Both the position numbers and the translations under genes were made by a program. Of a stretch of DNA of 64,000 nucleotides, positions 1-11,530 are shown piece after piece. Origin of the DNA: Megamerina dolium (lineage: Eukaryota > Arthropoda > Insecta > Diptera > Megamerinidae); assembly GCA_963854835.1 (NCBI GenBank), contig OY978529.1, forward strand, positions 50,419,026 through 50,483,025. The letters run 5' to 3'. The stretch's first letter is position 1. Every line of letters starts with the position of its first letter. Below the pieces are notes generated by a model. That model searched no databases. It was not told where the DNA came from and saw only the letters and a list, made by a program, of their open reading frames with translations.

Positions 1-999
1 CAATAGATTTAAGCAGAGGCATTTGAATATATTTCACATTGCAATTAAATGAGATATCTTTAGCAACTATATTACACACTTATAATAATAGCTTTTTTAA
101 TGGAGACTATGCAGATTTGTACAAATATTAAGTTAATGTCATTCCTTTAAAATGTTTTTTGTTATTTAAGTCAAATATCACGGAATCTACGCGGAAAGAA
201 ATTATCATACTATATTGCACAAAAATACTATAAATAAGATATATACTATATAAGTTAAACCATATGAAAAGGAACCGGAATCCACAACTCACCTTCTGAG
301 TGAGAGCCTGACACTTACTCTCTGCAGAATGCCTCATGTAGGCAGTCCTCTCAAACACTGACCTGGCTTACGGTTACCTAGAGTACATACTACGCTTCAC
401 CCGAATGGTTTTCAACTTAATGGGGTTTCCCACCTCCGTCGCTACGATCTAACCTTTAAGAAAGTGCACAGGTACCGAAACTTGGCCACAACCTTTTGGA
501 GAGAGCTACATAAAGTCAAGAAGGGCTTTCTGAAACAGAAAAGGGATGCTTTTCAGTGAAGGCAGAAGAATTTCAATATTTCAGCAGAATATTAGCACAG
601 AAGTTGAATTGTTACGTTTCTTATTTCCTCTGAAAAACGTTTATAGTGTAAAAAGTTCCAAATGGAAATGACAAGTGCACAAAATATATTACACAAATGT
701 ATCATGTATTTGGTAAACAATAGTCATAAGTTTTACAATAAATTTTCGAGGAGAAATATAGGTAAACAATTTGAGACTTTATAAGCAATTGTGGTGAATA
801 GAACGAATCGTTTATAGTTGCGGTTATTTATATTAAAGAATCCTTGAAGTTCAAAGTATCAAGTATCAAAGTTATTCTTGCTGTCATTTTCTTTTGTCCA
901 ATACATAATATTAGCTTAGGAGGGGTACGTAAAGGATTGCGAACAGCATAATGATTATAGCATAATTTTTCTTCAAACTGTAATATACAAGCTGCTTAT
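1..999. other. AT-rich non-coding flank with a GC-richer open patch at 265-560
   Basis: Most of this stretch is AT-rich with no recognisable coding signal. Positions about 265-560 stand out as clearly richer in G and C. A plus-strand frame is open from 362 to a stop near 559 and gives about 65 residues rich in Lys, Arg and aromatics (for example LTFKKVHRYRNLATTFWREL). It has no start methionine near its beginning. I do not recognise the peptide. It could be an exon-like remnant or part of an unclassified transposon; the composition contrast favours inserted or formerly coding DNA. Confidence 0.3.
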
Positions 1000-1640
1000 G
1001 CTTATGAGCTGCTCGCCTGCATGCACCAGCTCATAAGCAGAATATGATCGGATGAAAGCATGCCTGATGATTGGAGGCTCAGTGTTCTCTGTCCTGTACA
1101 TAAAAAAGGAGACCCCACAATTTGCGCCAACTACCGTGGAATAAGTCTCCTGAGTATCGCAGATTGAAGCCCATTCTCCATAACCTGATTGGACCATTGG
1201 ACCTTATCAGTATGGCTTCAGACTTGGTAAATCTACCATCGACCAAATTTTCACACTGCGCCAAATCCCAAGAAAAACAGATCGACACACACCACCTATT
1301 TGTTGATTATAAAGCCGCTTTCGACAGTCCGGTAAGGGATTACCTCTATGCAACAATGTCTGAGTTCGGTATTCCTGCAAAGCTCATTCAACTTTGTAGA
1401 ATGACACTGCATAACTCCCGTTGTGCAGTGAAAATTGGGAAGGACCTCTCTGCACCGTTTAATACCGAACGGGGTTTCAGACAAGGTTATTCGTTATCAT
1501 GCGACTTCTTCAATCTTATTATGGAGAAAATAATACGAGCTGCTGATCTACGACATAATAGCACGCTGCGCATTAAAATAAAGACTGAAATTGGGACACA
1601 GGGTAAAGAAGCTTGCACACATCAGTCTATATCAATGTGA
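1000..1640 (+). pseudogene. LINE (non-LTR retrotransposon) reverse transcriptase fragment
   Basis: This is the middle of a LINE reverse transcriptase, spread over more than one frame. Conceptual translation shows the finger region (DDWRLSVLCPVHKKGDP then NYRGISLL), a piece reading YQYGFRLGKSTIDQIF, block A FVDYKAAFDS at about 1300, and block B RGFRQGYSLSCDFFNLIME at about 1470-1530. The catalytic YADD block is absent because the copy is cut off after block B, near 1605. At least two frameshifts and a stop (after SLLSIAD) separate the segments, so it is dead. Upstream endonuclease and ORF1 are missing. The LINE piece at 8697-9228 starts just where this one stops (YADD block) and looks like the same kind of element, but in the opposite orientation. 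Clade is not assigned. A perfect 12-bp hairpin (1000-1011/1027-1038) lies at its beginning and partly encodes the protein. Confidence 0.85.
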
Positions 1641-4375
1641 TCCAAATTATACGATTCCAATTATTATAATTCGGCCCATATACTCGTACCAGTATGAGAA
1701 TTTATGATATGTATGTTTTGTCTAAGTGAAAATATATAATATATTACAGCTTGTATTATTCACTAATCATACATATTTTTGTTCTTTAGAAAATTGTAAC
1801 TTATTTCTAATAAAATTAAATGTTTTGCTTAATTTTCCAATGCAAATGTTGCCTACGTATACCACAATATCTCTATTAAACTAAAACTTTTTTCTTCTAA
1901 TTATGTACTCTATTGAAAGTGTCTAAGTGTAAAATTACTAAATATGTATTTTGTTGAATGGTCACGTAAAATCAATTCATTAGTTTGCTGATATACAATT
2001 ATGAGTATATGATACCCCCACACTTCTGTCAATATTCATATGGTGCGAGTATATATTTTCTGATAGTATATTTCAATAAAAACGTCTAGTAGAGCATAAT
2101 GGCATTACACCGAATGAGGTTAAATACAAAAGTGTTCTTCATGAAACCAGATGTATTTTTATATGGTGACCAATCGAAAGAATGAAGAGACTTCATGAGA
2201 TTGAGACTGTCGAATACAAGTTCTGGATATGATGAAATACCTAAACACAAATTATAGATGGTGTACAATAGACCATAGTGGTCATGGTACAGAAGGGATA
2301 TATCCTCAACCCTTACATCCTAATCCTAATCCTACTCCGTACTATATAAAGTAAATATTAATGCAAAAAAATAATAATAAATACTAATTTCTCATTTTAA
2401 TCACAGCTGGTTATAATAATTTAATGTAAGTTTCTTCCACTTCCTTTAACTCGACCTAAATATTCTTTCAAAATGTCTATAATTGTGATTATATGGCATA
2501 GCCTCACATAATAAAAAATGTTAAAAATTATTGAATTTTAATTTTCATCACTCCAAAGCATATCTATTCCCAAAAATTATATAAAAATATAAAACTCCAT
2601 CTACATAAAGCTAAAAGTATAAAAATTTGGTTTTAACCAGCAAATGATACCGCATGCATCCATTCAAAACTGTAATGCAAATTATGCATGTGGGTGCAAC
2701 AATATGTGCTTTCATCAAATAATGCTGATGCCGACGACAATGTATTTATACATTCCAAATTGCATATTCCTCAATGAATGCATTTGTGTGTGTGTGTGTG
2801 TCTGTACAACAATAATGTTGAAAATTGGAAGTTGTAATTTTTATTGTGTATTCAGTGAAAATGACCAACTGTGCAAGTACTTATACTTATGTATACATCA
2901 AAGTATGTACGTACATATATATAATTGTGGCCTAGTCAATGTCATTCATGGAATATGAGCCTATGCTGACGTATGCTCATAGAATATATACCCATTAACA
3001 GCATAGTTGTACTAGCAACACTAACAAAATTTACATAGTGTTGTTGTAACATTATACTTTACTAACTGTATGCACACATGCTACAGTACAGTATGGAAGT
3101 AAGTATGCGAATGCAATTGTAGTTGAATTTTATCCAGGCTTAGGCATACATTACGTATATCTTGTGGTAACTTTTGTTATCCATAATGTGATAAATCACA
3201 TCCTTTCCTGTTGGAGACTATGATTCATATTTGCAAACAAAGGTAATATTGCAATATGTACACGAATGTACATATGTACAGGTACAGAAATGTGTAGAAA
3301 CAAAGTTAAATTAAAGCAAAATTATTATACTACATCACATAAGCTTTTATAGACTCTTCTTTAGTATTAGTAGGTCTTTTATGTGCTCTTATTTAATATT
3401 AGTAGGTATTTTTGACTTTAGTCTTATTTATGTACTTTCAGCCAGAACACCATAATTCGTCTCAGAAACAAAACTCAATACATGGGGGAACGTAAATAAA
3501 TTTTGTACCATTTTAAAGTCATTAAAAAAAAACAATTGTCTTTCGTATGAGAATAAAAATGGCTTCTCTTCGCTTAAGTATCATAATAAGTAGTATAATT
3601 CTTCAGAGGCATAAATCCAAATATCTGATTATCTTGCATTTTATTTATAGTATGTATAACTACATCATTCTTTCATTGCATATTTTTTCATATATTACAT
3701 ACATACATACGTAATCATGTGTTAATAATAAGACAATAAGCGGTGGGTGTAATAAATAGCTTGTGTGAACTTCTATACAAATACAACACTTCGAATATCA
3801 CCGCATTGGTAATGTACAATTAAGGCCATAAATATATATGCAGTACACAAGAAGAATTGCTTATTTATCAACAAGTTTATTATATTTGTTTTTCATTTGC
3901 GCATTGCAGTTTGAAACTACCAGAATATGTATGGTAGATACTTATATTGTATTATGTACTTATATATTTTCATATTCGTATGTATACAATGAACAATTGT
4001 ATCATATTATTAATTGGCTTTAATTTATGAATGCAGCAATTGTTCATTATTGTATAACTATGTTATGATTATTTACTTATAAACTTGAGCCTTATACTCT
4101 CACGTATTGGTACAATATATGTTTATACCCTCTACTGCATATTCATTAATTATCATAATAAAGTGTTATTAACATTTCAATAGCTTATGTTGGATGAATA
4201 TAAAATTAAAATTAATTTATTCAAAAAAACTCATACATTTTTGCACTTCTTGTGTGGTATTTTTTAATGCATTCTTTTTATTTATTTGAAATTCAATTAA
4301 ATATGATAAAAATTGAGTTGAATTCAAATAGAAGTGTATATATACATTCTGTCAAATAAGTATCCGGAAATTGGA
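1641..4375. other. AT-rich non-coding DNA, short microsatellites
   Basis: No gene or element is recognisable. The stretch holds a short (TG)n run at about 2784-2802, a (CATA)n run at about 3697-3712, and a weak direct repeat around 3365-3415 (TAGTATTAGTAGGT / TAATATTAGTAGGT). The open frames here are short, hydrophobic and explained by base composition. Confidence 0.5.
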
Positions 4376-4862
4376 AATTCTCATTTTTAATTTTCCCTCT
4401 GAGAATATTTCAAAAAAAAATTTTTCCCAGGTTGGCACAACTGTCAGTCACTATTCTGTGAATTTTTATTGCTATGTGTCATTTAGTTTCGTTACGGCGT
4501 CATTTGGAACAAGTTAACCTTTTGTGTGCGTTGCGATTTTTACTATGGAAATATGTGAAATTTTGTGTGAAATTTTGTGTTTCAAACGAAATTTCTTGTG
4601 CCCAAACGTTGGAAATGTTGAAAAAAACATTTGGTGATTCAACCATGTCGAAAACTTTCTTCGATATTTGTCTTTGTTCGATATTTTTATCCATAGTAAA
4701 AATCGCAACGCACACAAAAGGTTGACTTGTTCCTAATGACGCCGTAACCAAACTAAATGACACATAGCAATAAAAATTCACAGAATAGTGGCTGACAGTT
4801 GTGCCAACCTGGAAAAAAAATTTTTTGAAATATTCTCAGAGGGAAAATTAAAAATGAGAATT
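4376..4862. mobile_element. Hairpin element made of two mariner 5' ends head to head
   Basis: The first and last roughly 175 bases are near-perfect inverted copies of each other: AATTCTCATTTTTAATTTTC begins the left arm and its complement ends the right arm at 4862. Each arm contains a 5' untranslated stretch and a start codon, at 4544 on plus and at about 4694 on minus. The minus arm reads MDKNIEQRQ, the usual kind of start for irritans-type mariner transposases. The centre on the plus strand reads NEISCAQTLEMLKKTFGDST followed by MSKT, the N-terminal helix-turn-helix region of a mariner transposase. The rest of the transposase, including all catalytic aspartates, is missing. The structure is therefore a palindromic MITE-like derivative with a short transposase loop. 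Target duplications are not clear. A possible relic of the original terminal repeat (GTCAAATAAGTATCCGGA) lies at about 4351-4368 on the left only. Confidence 0.75.
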
Positions 4863-7800
4863 ATAAACAAATAATGTATACAAATGTATATATGTATGTA
4901 TATACAATATTAAAATAATTTAAATATAATTATAAAACAATACAAATTTTATTATAAAATATATTCCATTAACTTATTCACTTCAAGTCTTAGTTAAGAA
5001 AAAAAATTCTAAGTGATATTCTCACATCATTCGCACCACCACCACAACAACAACAGTTGCTTTATCCATACAAATTAGATATAATAAATTTTACTTTCAT
5101 TTAAAAGGTATCCAAGAATGAGCATGTTATAAGATGACTAATGTTTGACCACCATTCATAAATCCCAAAACTAAAGTCCATCCATATTCTCTGAATATAT
5201 CCATCACACTTAACATCACATTGATTGCATTTACACCAAATTATAATCTTATTTTTAATGTGTTGAATACACGCAAATAAATTACCTTAGATTTTCACTT
5301 TAACTAATGTACACCTGAGGTGTATGTATGTAGATACTCTTATCTTTCATATCATTTGATTATATAGCATATTATACTCATATCTATGAAAGAAATGTGT
5401 ACGTAAATAATCGCAAAAAATCTAAGATAAATTACTTAGTTGTTTAGCAAATTACAAAATATGTACTTAGTTTAACATGAATTCTTAAGAGCCCAATATA
5501 TTCATTTTCGCAAATACTTAAAGCAAATAAAAAATGTGTAGAAATCTCAATTTTTTTTTTAAAGAATAATTTACCACCATATTTCAATACTTATATGTAT
5601 TTATATGTAATATAGAATGACTAAGTGTATATAATATAGTCTTGCTATTCCAAACCCCCACCCCCTTAAAATCATTTAATTGACCCATATATAGGACTGT
5701 TTACAGTACTCGATCTCTTTGGTGTAATTTTGATAAAAAGAGTAAAAATTACAAAATCACCAAAATTCAATAATTTGATCGATAAATGGACTTAATCACA
5801 CATTAAAGACATGTAAGAACAGGGATGTTCTATATGCACAAAATACTTTGAAATTGTTCTTCTTCGGTCAGATATGTCAGATTCACATTCAAAGTGACTT
5901 TCTTTCAACCTGATTATACGAGTATAATTATAAAAGAAATAAGATTTACATGACACTCTCACAGTATTTATTATCAATTGGTATTATTTCTCTGCAGCTA
6001 CATTATAACATACTAACACTCGCAGCAGGAAATTATTATCAAGGACTAATATTACAGGTTCCATTCATTTTAAAATTATTGCAAATATCCATACAATATA
6101 TATATTTAGTAGAAAATTATTATCCCAACTTGCTTATAACGTACATGTCCTGCATTTTCAAATACATATGAGCATATATAGTATGTATCGTGATACCTTT
6201 GGGTAATAAAAGTTGAACAATAAAATTTTGCAGAGCACAACTGAAAGTAATCACATCGAACTCATACAAATGTATGATTATGTGTTATAATTTGTTTGAA
6301 AGAAGAGTAAAAAAATTAACCCCTGAACGACTAGACACAAATGCATTGATAAATTTTGCATTATAGTTTTTGCATATATAATAAGTATATTTATATATTT
6401 ACATATATATTTTTATATATGGAATAGATGCTCCATGTCCGAGCTTCAAACTCGTATAACCTATATTTTATAGAAATTCTCATACGATGCATGAAGTTGC
6501 TCGTACTCGTATATTTACATATGTACAAAGATTTTGATAATACATAGAATGGACAATGGTTGTGTGATGTGGCAACTATGGAACGTGCTTTGAATTATTT
6601 TTTTGTCAATAAATTTTCGGAAAAATTTGCAAATAACAAAAGAATTCAGAACAAGTCGAAACTAGGTAGACAATAAAATATTAAAAGGTAAAAAAATGTA
6701 ATTGAGTGTAAATAAGTATTTTTATAAGAGGTACTGGTACAAATCTGGTACAAAGGTCTAAAAGTATCAGGCATTTTTTTTTCCAGCAACTGATAAGGTC
6801 GAACTGTTTATTTAACAACTTACAAGTAGCAAAAGTTAAATTAATATTTGAAAAAAAGCTATTATGTTCTACAAAACCTTAATACAATAAAGAGAACAAT
6901 ACGAAAAAAATGTATGATGCTCATGATCACGACATTTTATCAAAAACATCAACAAGATATGGTTCAACCTCCATTGAAATTCTGCAAAACACACTTGCTG
7001 ATGTAAATTATTGAGAAATTACCGAAATTCCACATCAATAGATTAAAAATCACGCTATGAACATTAAACAAGTTATTGAGCATTGACTAAAATGAGCCTA
7101 TTACTTTTTTTGTATCTAGTTTTTCTTTTCGAAGTATTTAAAATGTAAACTCGCCCCCAATGGCTTACAAAAAAAGAAAGTGTTGACAATTTTGCATAAT
7201 TCTTATGAATCAGTTTGAATTTTTAAATATTCAACTTTAGAGTATCAAAAATAAACAGAAATATGCCTGAAATGTATACATTGAAAATAAAAATAAAAAT
7301 TATGCTTCTAGCAATTCTATGCTATTGAATGATACCTGAAATGCATATTTCAAATAAAAAAGAAAAAGGAAAATATAAAAAAAAAGTAAAACCCAAAGAA
7401 CCAAAGATACATATTTGTAATGAAAAGGAATATGATACATATAAATGCTTATGGCGATTTTGGTATCATTTAAAAGATACTGTGCAAGAAAATAACACTA
7501 AAGAAATAAAGAATCCATTTGGTTAAAAGAAAGACCATAGGACATAGAGTAAATACTATAAGTACGACAAAGATAGATTATATTTACTACTCATGCCCCT
7601 TGTGTTCAAACGTGGTAAGGATGCTTGGACAATTTTATATATATGCTTCTGGACATTTAGTGTTACGTCAACTGTAAGCTAATTTACACACAGTTTAACC
7701 GTAAAGGGGTATTTGAAAATGGTTGCTTTAAGTTTTTCTCTGTAGTTATTTGTAGCGGTTCTATTTCATATTTATAGACTAAATATTTCTACAATTTACT

Positions 7801-8696
7801 GTTTGTATTTACAATATTTCAGTCGTATTTTATTGTATACAATATTCAAAAGAAAAAATATTTGTATTTATACATAAATTGTTTTTTTTTTGTTTGACTT
7901 TCATAGTGGGTAACATGTAATATTTGCATTTATTTATTTTATTTATGTGATTTATGAGAGAAAAATAAAATAATTTCAAATAAAAAATAATAATCAATTT
8001 ACATGGGACAAAAGAAAAGTATTTATTGTTTTATTTGAACGATTTTAAGATTCCCACAGGCTACTTGTAAGTAGATATACAATTCTAAATATTATTATGA
8101 TTGAAAATACTAAAATAAATGTACTTTTAAATAAATACATACCGTTTGTCTACGTTAATATGACACCATTCATTTTCGTTATCATTATTATCAGTATAAT
8201 TATTTTGCTTTTCTCTAGCAATAAATAATCCATTTATACAAACTTGTGCATATTTACCATACATTATATAGTATGCAAGTACTCGTTATTATGCCAATGC
8301 AACCAGTTTAATTATGGCATTCGCATAGTTCATTCGTTTCCTTTATCCACCATCTCGTGTGCTCATTATGCATAATGTCCATGCATGGTTTTTAAAATTT
8401 CATTTACTGCTGTTAATTAATTTTAATGTTTTTCCACTTGCTTACTGGTGTATGTATATACTTAGTATATATATGGCAAGGATAATATATTTTAATTATG
8501 GATAAAATTGTGTAGCGTCAGCAATTATGACAATTATTTGTGAATATTAACATATTTTGTAGCAGAATTTTATTTGTTTTTGGGAAAGTAATACAAAACA
8601 AAAACAATCGAGGCTAACATTAGACTCTTGTATCTGCGGTCGCAGGCTCAAAACTCGTGACTAGTGAATCAGCTTCTCTAAATTTTGTATATTACT
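4863..8696. other. AT-rich non-coding DNA
   Basis: No recognised gene. A (CCA/ACA)n trinucleotide patch lies at about 5036-5056 and a small hairpin around TTTGGTGTAATTTT/AAAATCACCAAA at 5718-5766. A lysine-rich open frame at 7329-7526 is entered separately. Everything else looks like AT-rich background with many ATG/TAA pairs. Confidence 0.5.
7329..7526 (+). CDS. Unrecognised 65-residue lysine-rich open frame (doubtful)
   Basis: The frame starts at an ATG and gives a 65-residue product rich in Lys and Glu in the first half (KKEKGKYKKKVKPKEPK), then a mixed part with Trp, Cys and His (YKCLWRFWYHLKDTVQEN). It differs from most short frames here, which are Ile/Tyr/Phe-rich by composition alone. 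No domain is recognised and no promoter, splice site or homologous neighbour supports it. The lysine stretch can come from A-rich DNA, so chance is the leading explanation. Confidence 0.12.
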   Translation: MIPEMHISNKKEKGKYKKKVKPKEPKIHICNEKEYDTYKCLWRFWYHLKDTVQENNTKEIKNPFG

Positions 8697-9228
8697 TACT
8701 TACTTACTTATGTGGCCATAACAACCGAATATCGATTTAGGCCGAATATAATATGCTTCGCCAGCCATCTCTGTTCTTCGGTAGCTGGCGCCAGTTAAAA
8801 ATTCCATATGTTAGGACAGGCATGATGAGAGACTTGTAGAGTGTAGTTTTCGTTCTTCGAGAGAGGGCTCGACTTCTCAATTGCTTACTCAGCCCAAAGT
8901 AACACCTGTTAGCAAGAGTTATCCTACGCATGATCTCCAAGCTGACGTCATTACTGCTGTTAATGCTGGTTCCAAGATAGACAAAGTCCCTTACTACTTC
9001 AAAAACGTAGTTGTCAACAGTGACGTGCTGTCCAAGACGCCGGGACTCTTTGTTTGTTGACACTAGATGCTTCGTCTTGCCCTCGTTCACCGTAAGACCC
9101 ACCCGACGCGACTCTCTTTTTAACTCTGAGAATGCTGCACTGACTGCTCGCGTGTTCATGCCGATTATATCAATATCGTCGGCATACGCTAACAGCATGA
9201 CACTTTTGTTGAAGATTGTAAACTTTTC
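8697..9228 (-). pseudogene. LINE reverse transcriptase C-terminal half, 3' end of element
   Basis: Read on the minus strand, the frame contains LLAYADDIDIIG, the catalytic YADD block, then ELKRESRRVGLTVNEGKTKH and DFVYLGTSINSSNDVSLEI, typical of the palm/thumb of insect LINEs, and LYKSLIMPVLTYG near the end. About 150 residues are open. The element is cut at its 5' side near 9228. At its 3' side it ends in a short (TAAG)n tail, seen on plus as TTACTTACTTACTTA at 8693-8708. Compared with the copy at 15335-16035, this one lacks about 350 bases between VLTYG and the tail, an internal deletion. No intact endonuclease or RNase H is present. Confidence 0.88.
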
Positions 9229-10965
9229 GCAATATTACTTTATAATTATGCTTAAGTAGTAATTTTTATATAAGTATATAGTTTTAAGATAGAAAGAGAA
9301 ATAAGCAAAATTTTCTTTAATTTTATATACCAAAAGTTTTATAATCTCCCTGTATTCTTCTCTACCACCCTATCTCTTATTCTAGATTAATTTGTGTTCC
9401 ATTCAAGCTGTAAAGTTGTGTATTTCGGTGTTAATGTGCAATAAAGAAAATAACAACACTAAAAACACTGAAAACAATACAAACATATATTGCAATTAGC
9501 TCAAATATTATAGTAGTAAAACATCTGTAATCATACATTCAGAACAAAATAAAAGTGCTACATTTACGTAAAAGTGTGACAATAGAAGAAACAACAAAAG
9601 ACAAGAGAGTAAGGGTGTAATTTTTAAAAAGTGTAATCTCATAATAAATGTGCCTATTATATTATCATATAACATTATTGCATTTGTTTAAGTATTTTGT
9701 ATTGTTAAAGAATGCCAAACATATTGTTCTTGCTGTTGGTACTCCAATACATTAACAGTATTAACGGATGGTAGCTTTGTAAGGCTGACTGATCTCAAAA
9801 TCACCTTGCGATTATCACCGAGTTTCACACTACTCCATGCCACATCTAAAATTCGTTTTTCTTCCTTCTCGTCACAAGTCATATAAAAAGCCAAATCTTA
9901 TGAAATAAGAAATAACTTTTCCAAACATCCATCCGCCAGTGAAATGACTAATACGGAAGAACGGTAAATATCCTACCATAAAATGTTTTGAGTTCCAGTA
10001 AGATCGAAGAGCATATAAGAGCACAAAAATATAATAGAAATGGCTGAAATTGAAATACTTTAAACATAGCCGCAATCGATAAATGTTTGTGATGGTCCAA
10101 TAAGTGAAACCAATTTCTTTAACCTCTAAACGATTTAGTCTCATGCCCAATTGTGAATATCATTTTAATTAATTTGTGTCTACAATTGTTTTATGCTTTG
10201 TTCTTGGCTCGCATTGAGTATTTCGAATTTGCAAAGACTTTGTTTGTTGACTGTCATGCACAATTAAAATCTCACATTAATGGTATTTTTCCATTTTGCC
10301 TAATGGCTAACGATTAGAGGTCAAATGTTACGTAATATAATAAAAACAAGTAATCTCTCTTTTTCTCTCGATTTACATATATTAAATTAAGAGTCCATTA
10401 ATTGCACTGATATATATTCGTTTAGAAAAATAGTAGGAAAAATTATATTGTGAAATAAATAAAAAAAGAGCTATAAAAAAGTTTTACTATACGAATGAAA
10501 AGGGACAAAAAAAAAAAAAAAAAAAAAAATTAAAAAAAAATAAATAGAACAGTTTTCTAAGCAACTATGTGCATAAATTGAGGAAGTTACCTCCCAAGGT
10601 TGTTAATTTTTAAATATAATTTTTAACAATTCACAAAACAATTTTTATTACCTATAATTAAAAGAACATAAATAGCAAATTCGCATATAGTGGATATTTT
10701 GTTTTTCTGTATTCATGTGGAAAAAAACGGCTTTGATTGCATAGTCTGCAATCATTGTATTTCCATTTTGGTATGATATTCATAACGATTTAAAGAAATC
10801 ACTTTAGGGTGGCATCCCTACAAAATGGACTTAAAAGCACGTCAAAATTAGCTAAACATTTTTGCCGGAGCGGTGACATGTATGACCGACTTCCATTAGT
10901 TCTTCTGTTATATTTGTATCTCTTAAGAGGCTTCCTTATAAAATTTAAATAAATAAAATTAAATT
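9229..10965. other. AT-rich non-coding DNA with a 23-A run
   Basis: No recognised gene. An uninterrupted run of 23 A lies at 10507-10529. A minus-strand frame at 9688-9894 is less AT-biased than its surroundings and reads protein-like (ILDVAWSSVKLGDNRKVILR), but I do not recognise it; it may be an eroded coding fragment of a transposon or chance. The next frame upstream on the same strand is hydrophobic and Tyr/Phe-rich, as expected from AT-rich sequence. Confidence 0.4.
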
Positions 10966-11185
10966 AAATATGTGGCACTTAAAGACCCGAAGGGCTCTTT
11001 GGCCGAGCAATTACTGTTGTGCGTGTTTAATTTTGGACAGCATTAGAAAGCTTTTTTATGGCAAGTTTTTACTGCCGGAAGAATTGCCAATTGCTTGCTG
11101 ACAGGTGGGTACCGTTCGAAAGGAAAATCTTTCCGATATTAAATTTATTATGCTTAAATTTATTACGCTTTTCCGTTGCTTACAG
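10966..11185 (-). mobile_element. tRNA-derived SINE, 5'-eroded minus-strand copy
   Basis: This copy matches the body of the SINE at 27831-28190 in reverse orientation. Shared landmarks are TATGTGGCACTTAAAG at the tail side, GGCCGAGCAA, TTTTGGACAGCATTAGAA, GAATTGCCAATTGC and GGTGGGTACCGTTCGAAAGG. The 3' tail on the minus strand is a degenerate (ATTTA)n at about 10940-10967. Roughly 80 bases in the middle of the SINE are deleted (after GCATTAGAA). The tRNA-like head beyond 11150 is badly eroded, with no convincing A or B box. It belongs to the same tail subfamily as the 27.8-kb copy. Confidence 0.8.
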
Positions 11186-11274
11186 AGTGAGCAGATATAT
11201 CGAGTCAACCATATATCGCAATATGAAATGAGGGTATTATTTAGCTGATCTGGATTGATTGAAACATTCTTTTT

Positions 11275-11530
11275 CCTCCTTTAAACTCCTAATTGTAGCA
11301 TAGGGCCTCCACAAGGCTTCTCCATCGCACACGGTTTTGGGCAATTGTTCTAGAGTCCTCCCATGTGATGCTGGCAGGAGCTAGTACCTTGATGGTTCCA
11401 CTCAAGCGACATTCGCGTGATATAGTGCCTCGTTGGAAATAGTGTTAGTCCAGAAAATTCTACAAATGATCCTCAAACACTTGTTGCCGAAAGCTTGAAG
11501 TCTCTGCGTGATGGAGTTCGAATATAATGT
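11275..11530 (-). pseudogene. LINE C-terminal fragment
   Basis: On the minus strand the translation includes LQAFGNKCLRII, RIFWTNTISNEALYH and, after a gap, ITWEDSRTIAQNRVRWRSLV followed by EALC. The first part is the thumb/linker region and the second is the C-terminal signature W-E-x6-A-x2-R-x2-W-R-x-L-V-x-A-L-C common in insect LINEs. The middle region expected between them (the RRRGRP-type linker) is deleted and the frames do not join. It sits 90 bp from a SINE relic on the same strand. Confidence 0.75.

Noticed and set aside
9872..10150. A membrane receptor fragment (many aromatic residues) on the minus strand
   Set aside because: The composition is explained by AT-rich DNA and there is no recognisable receptor motif.
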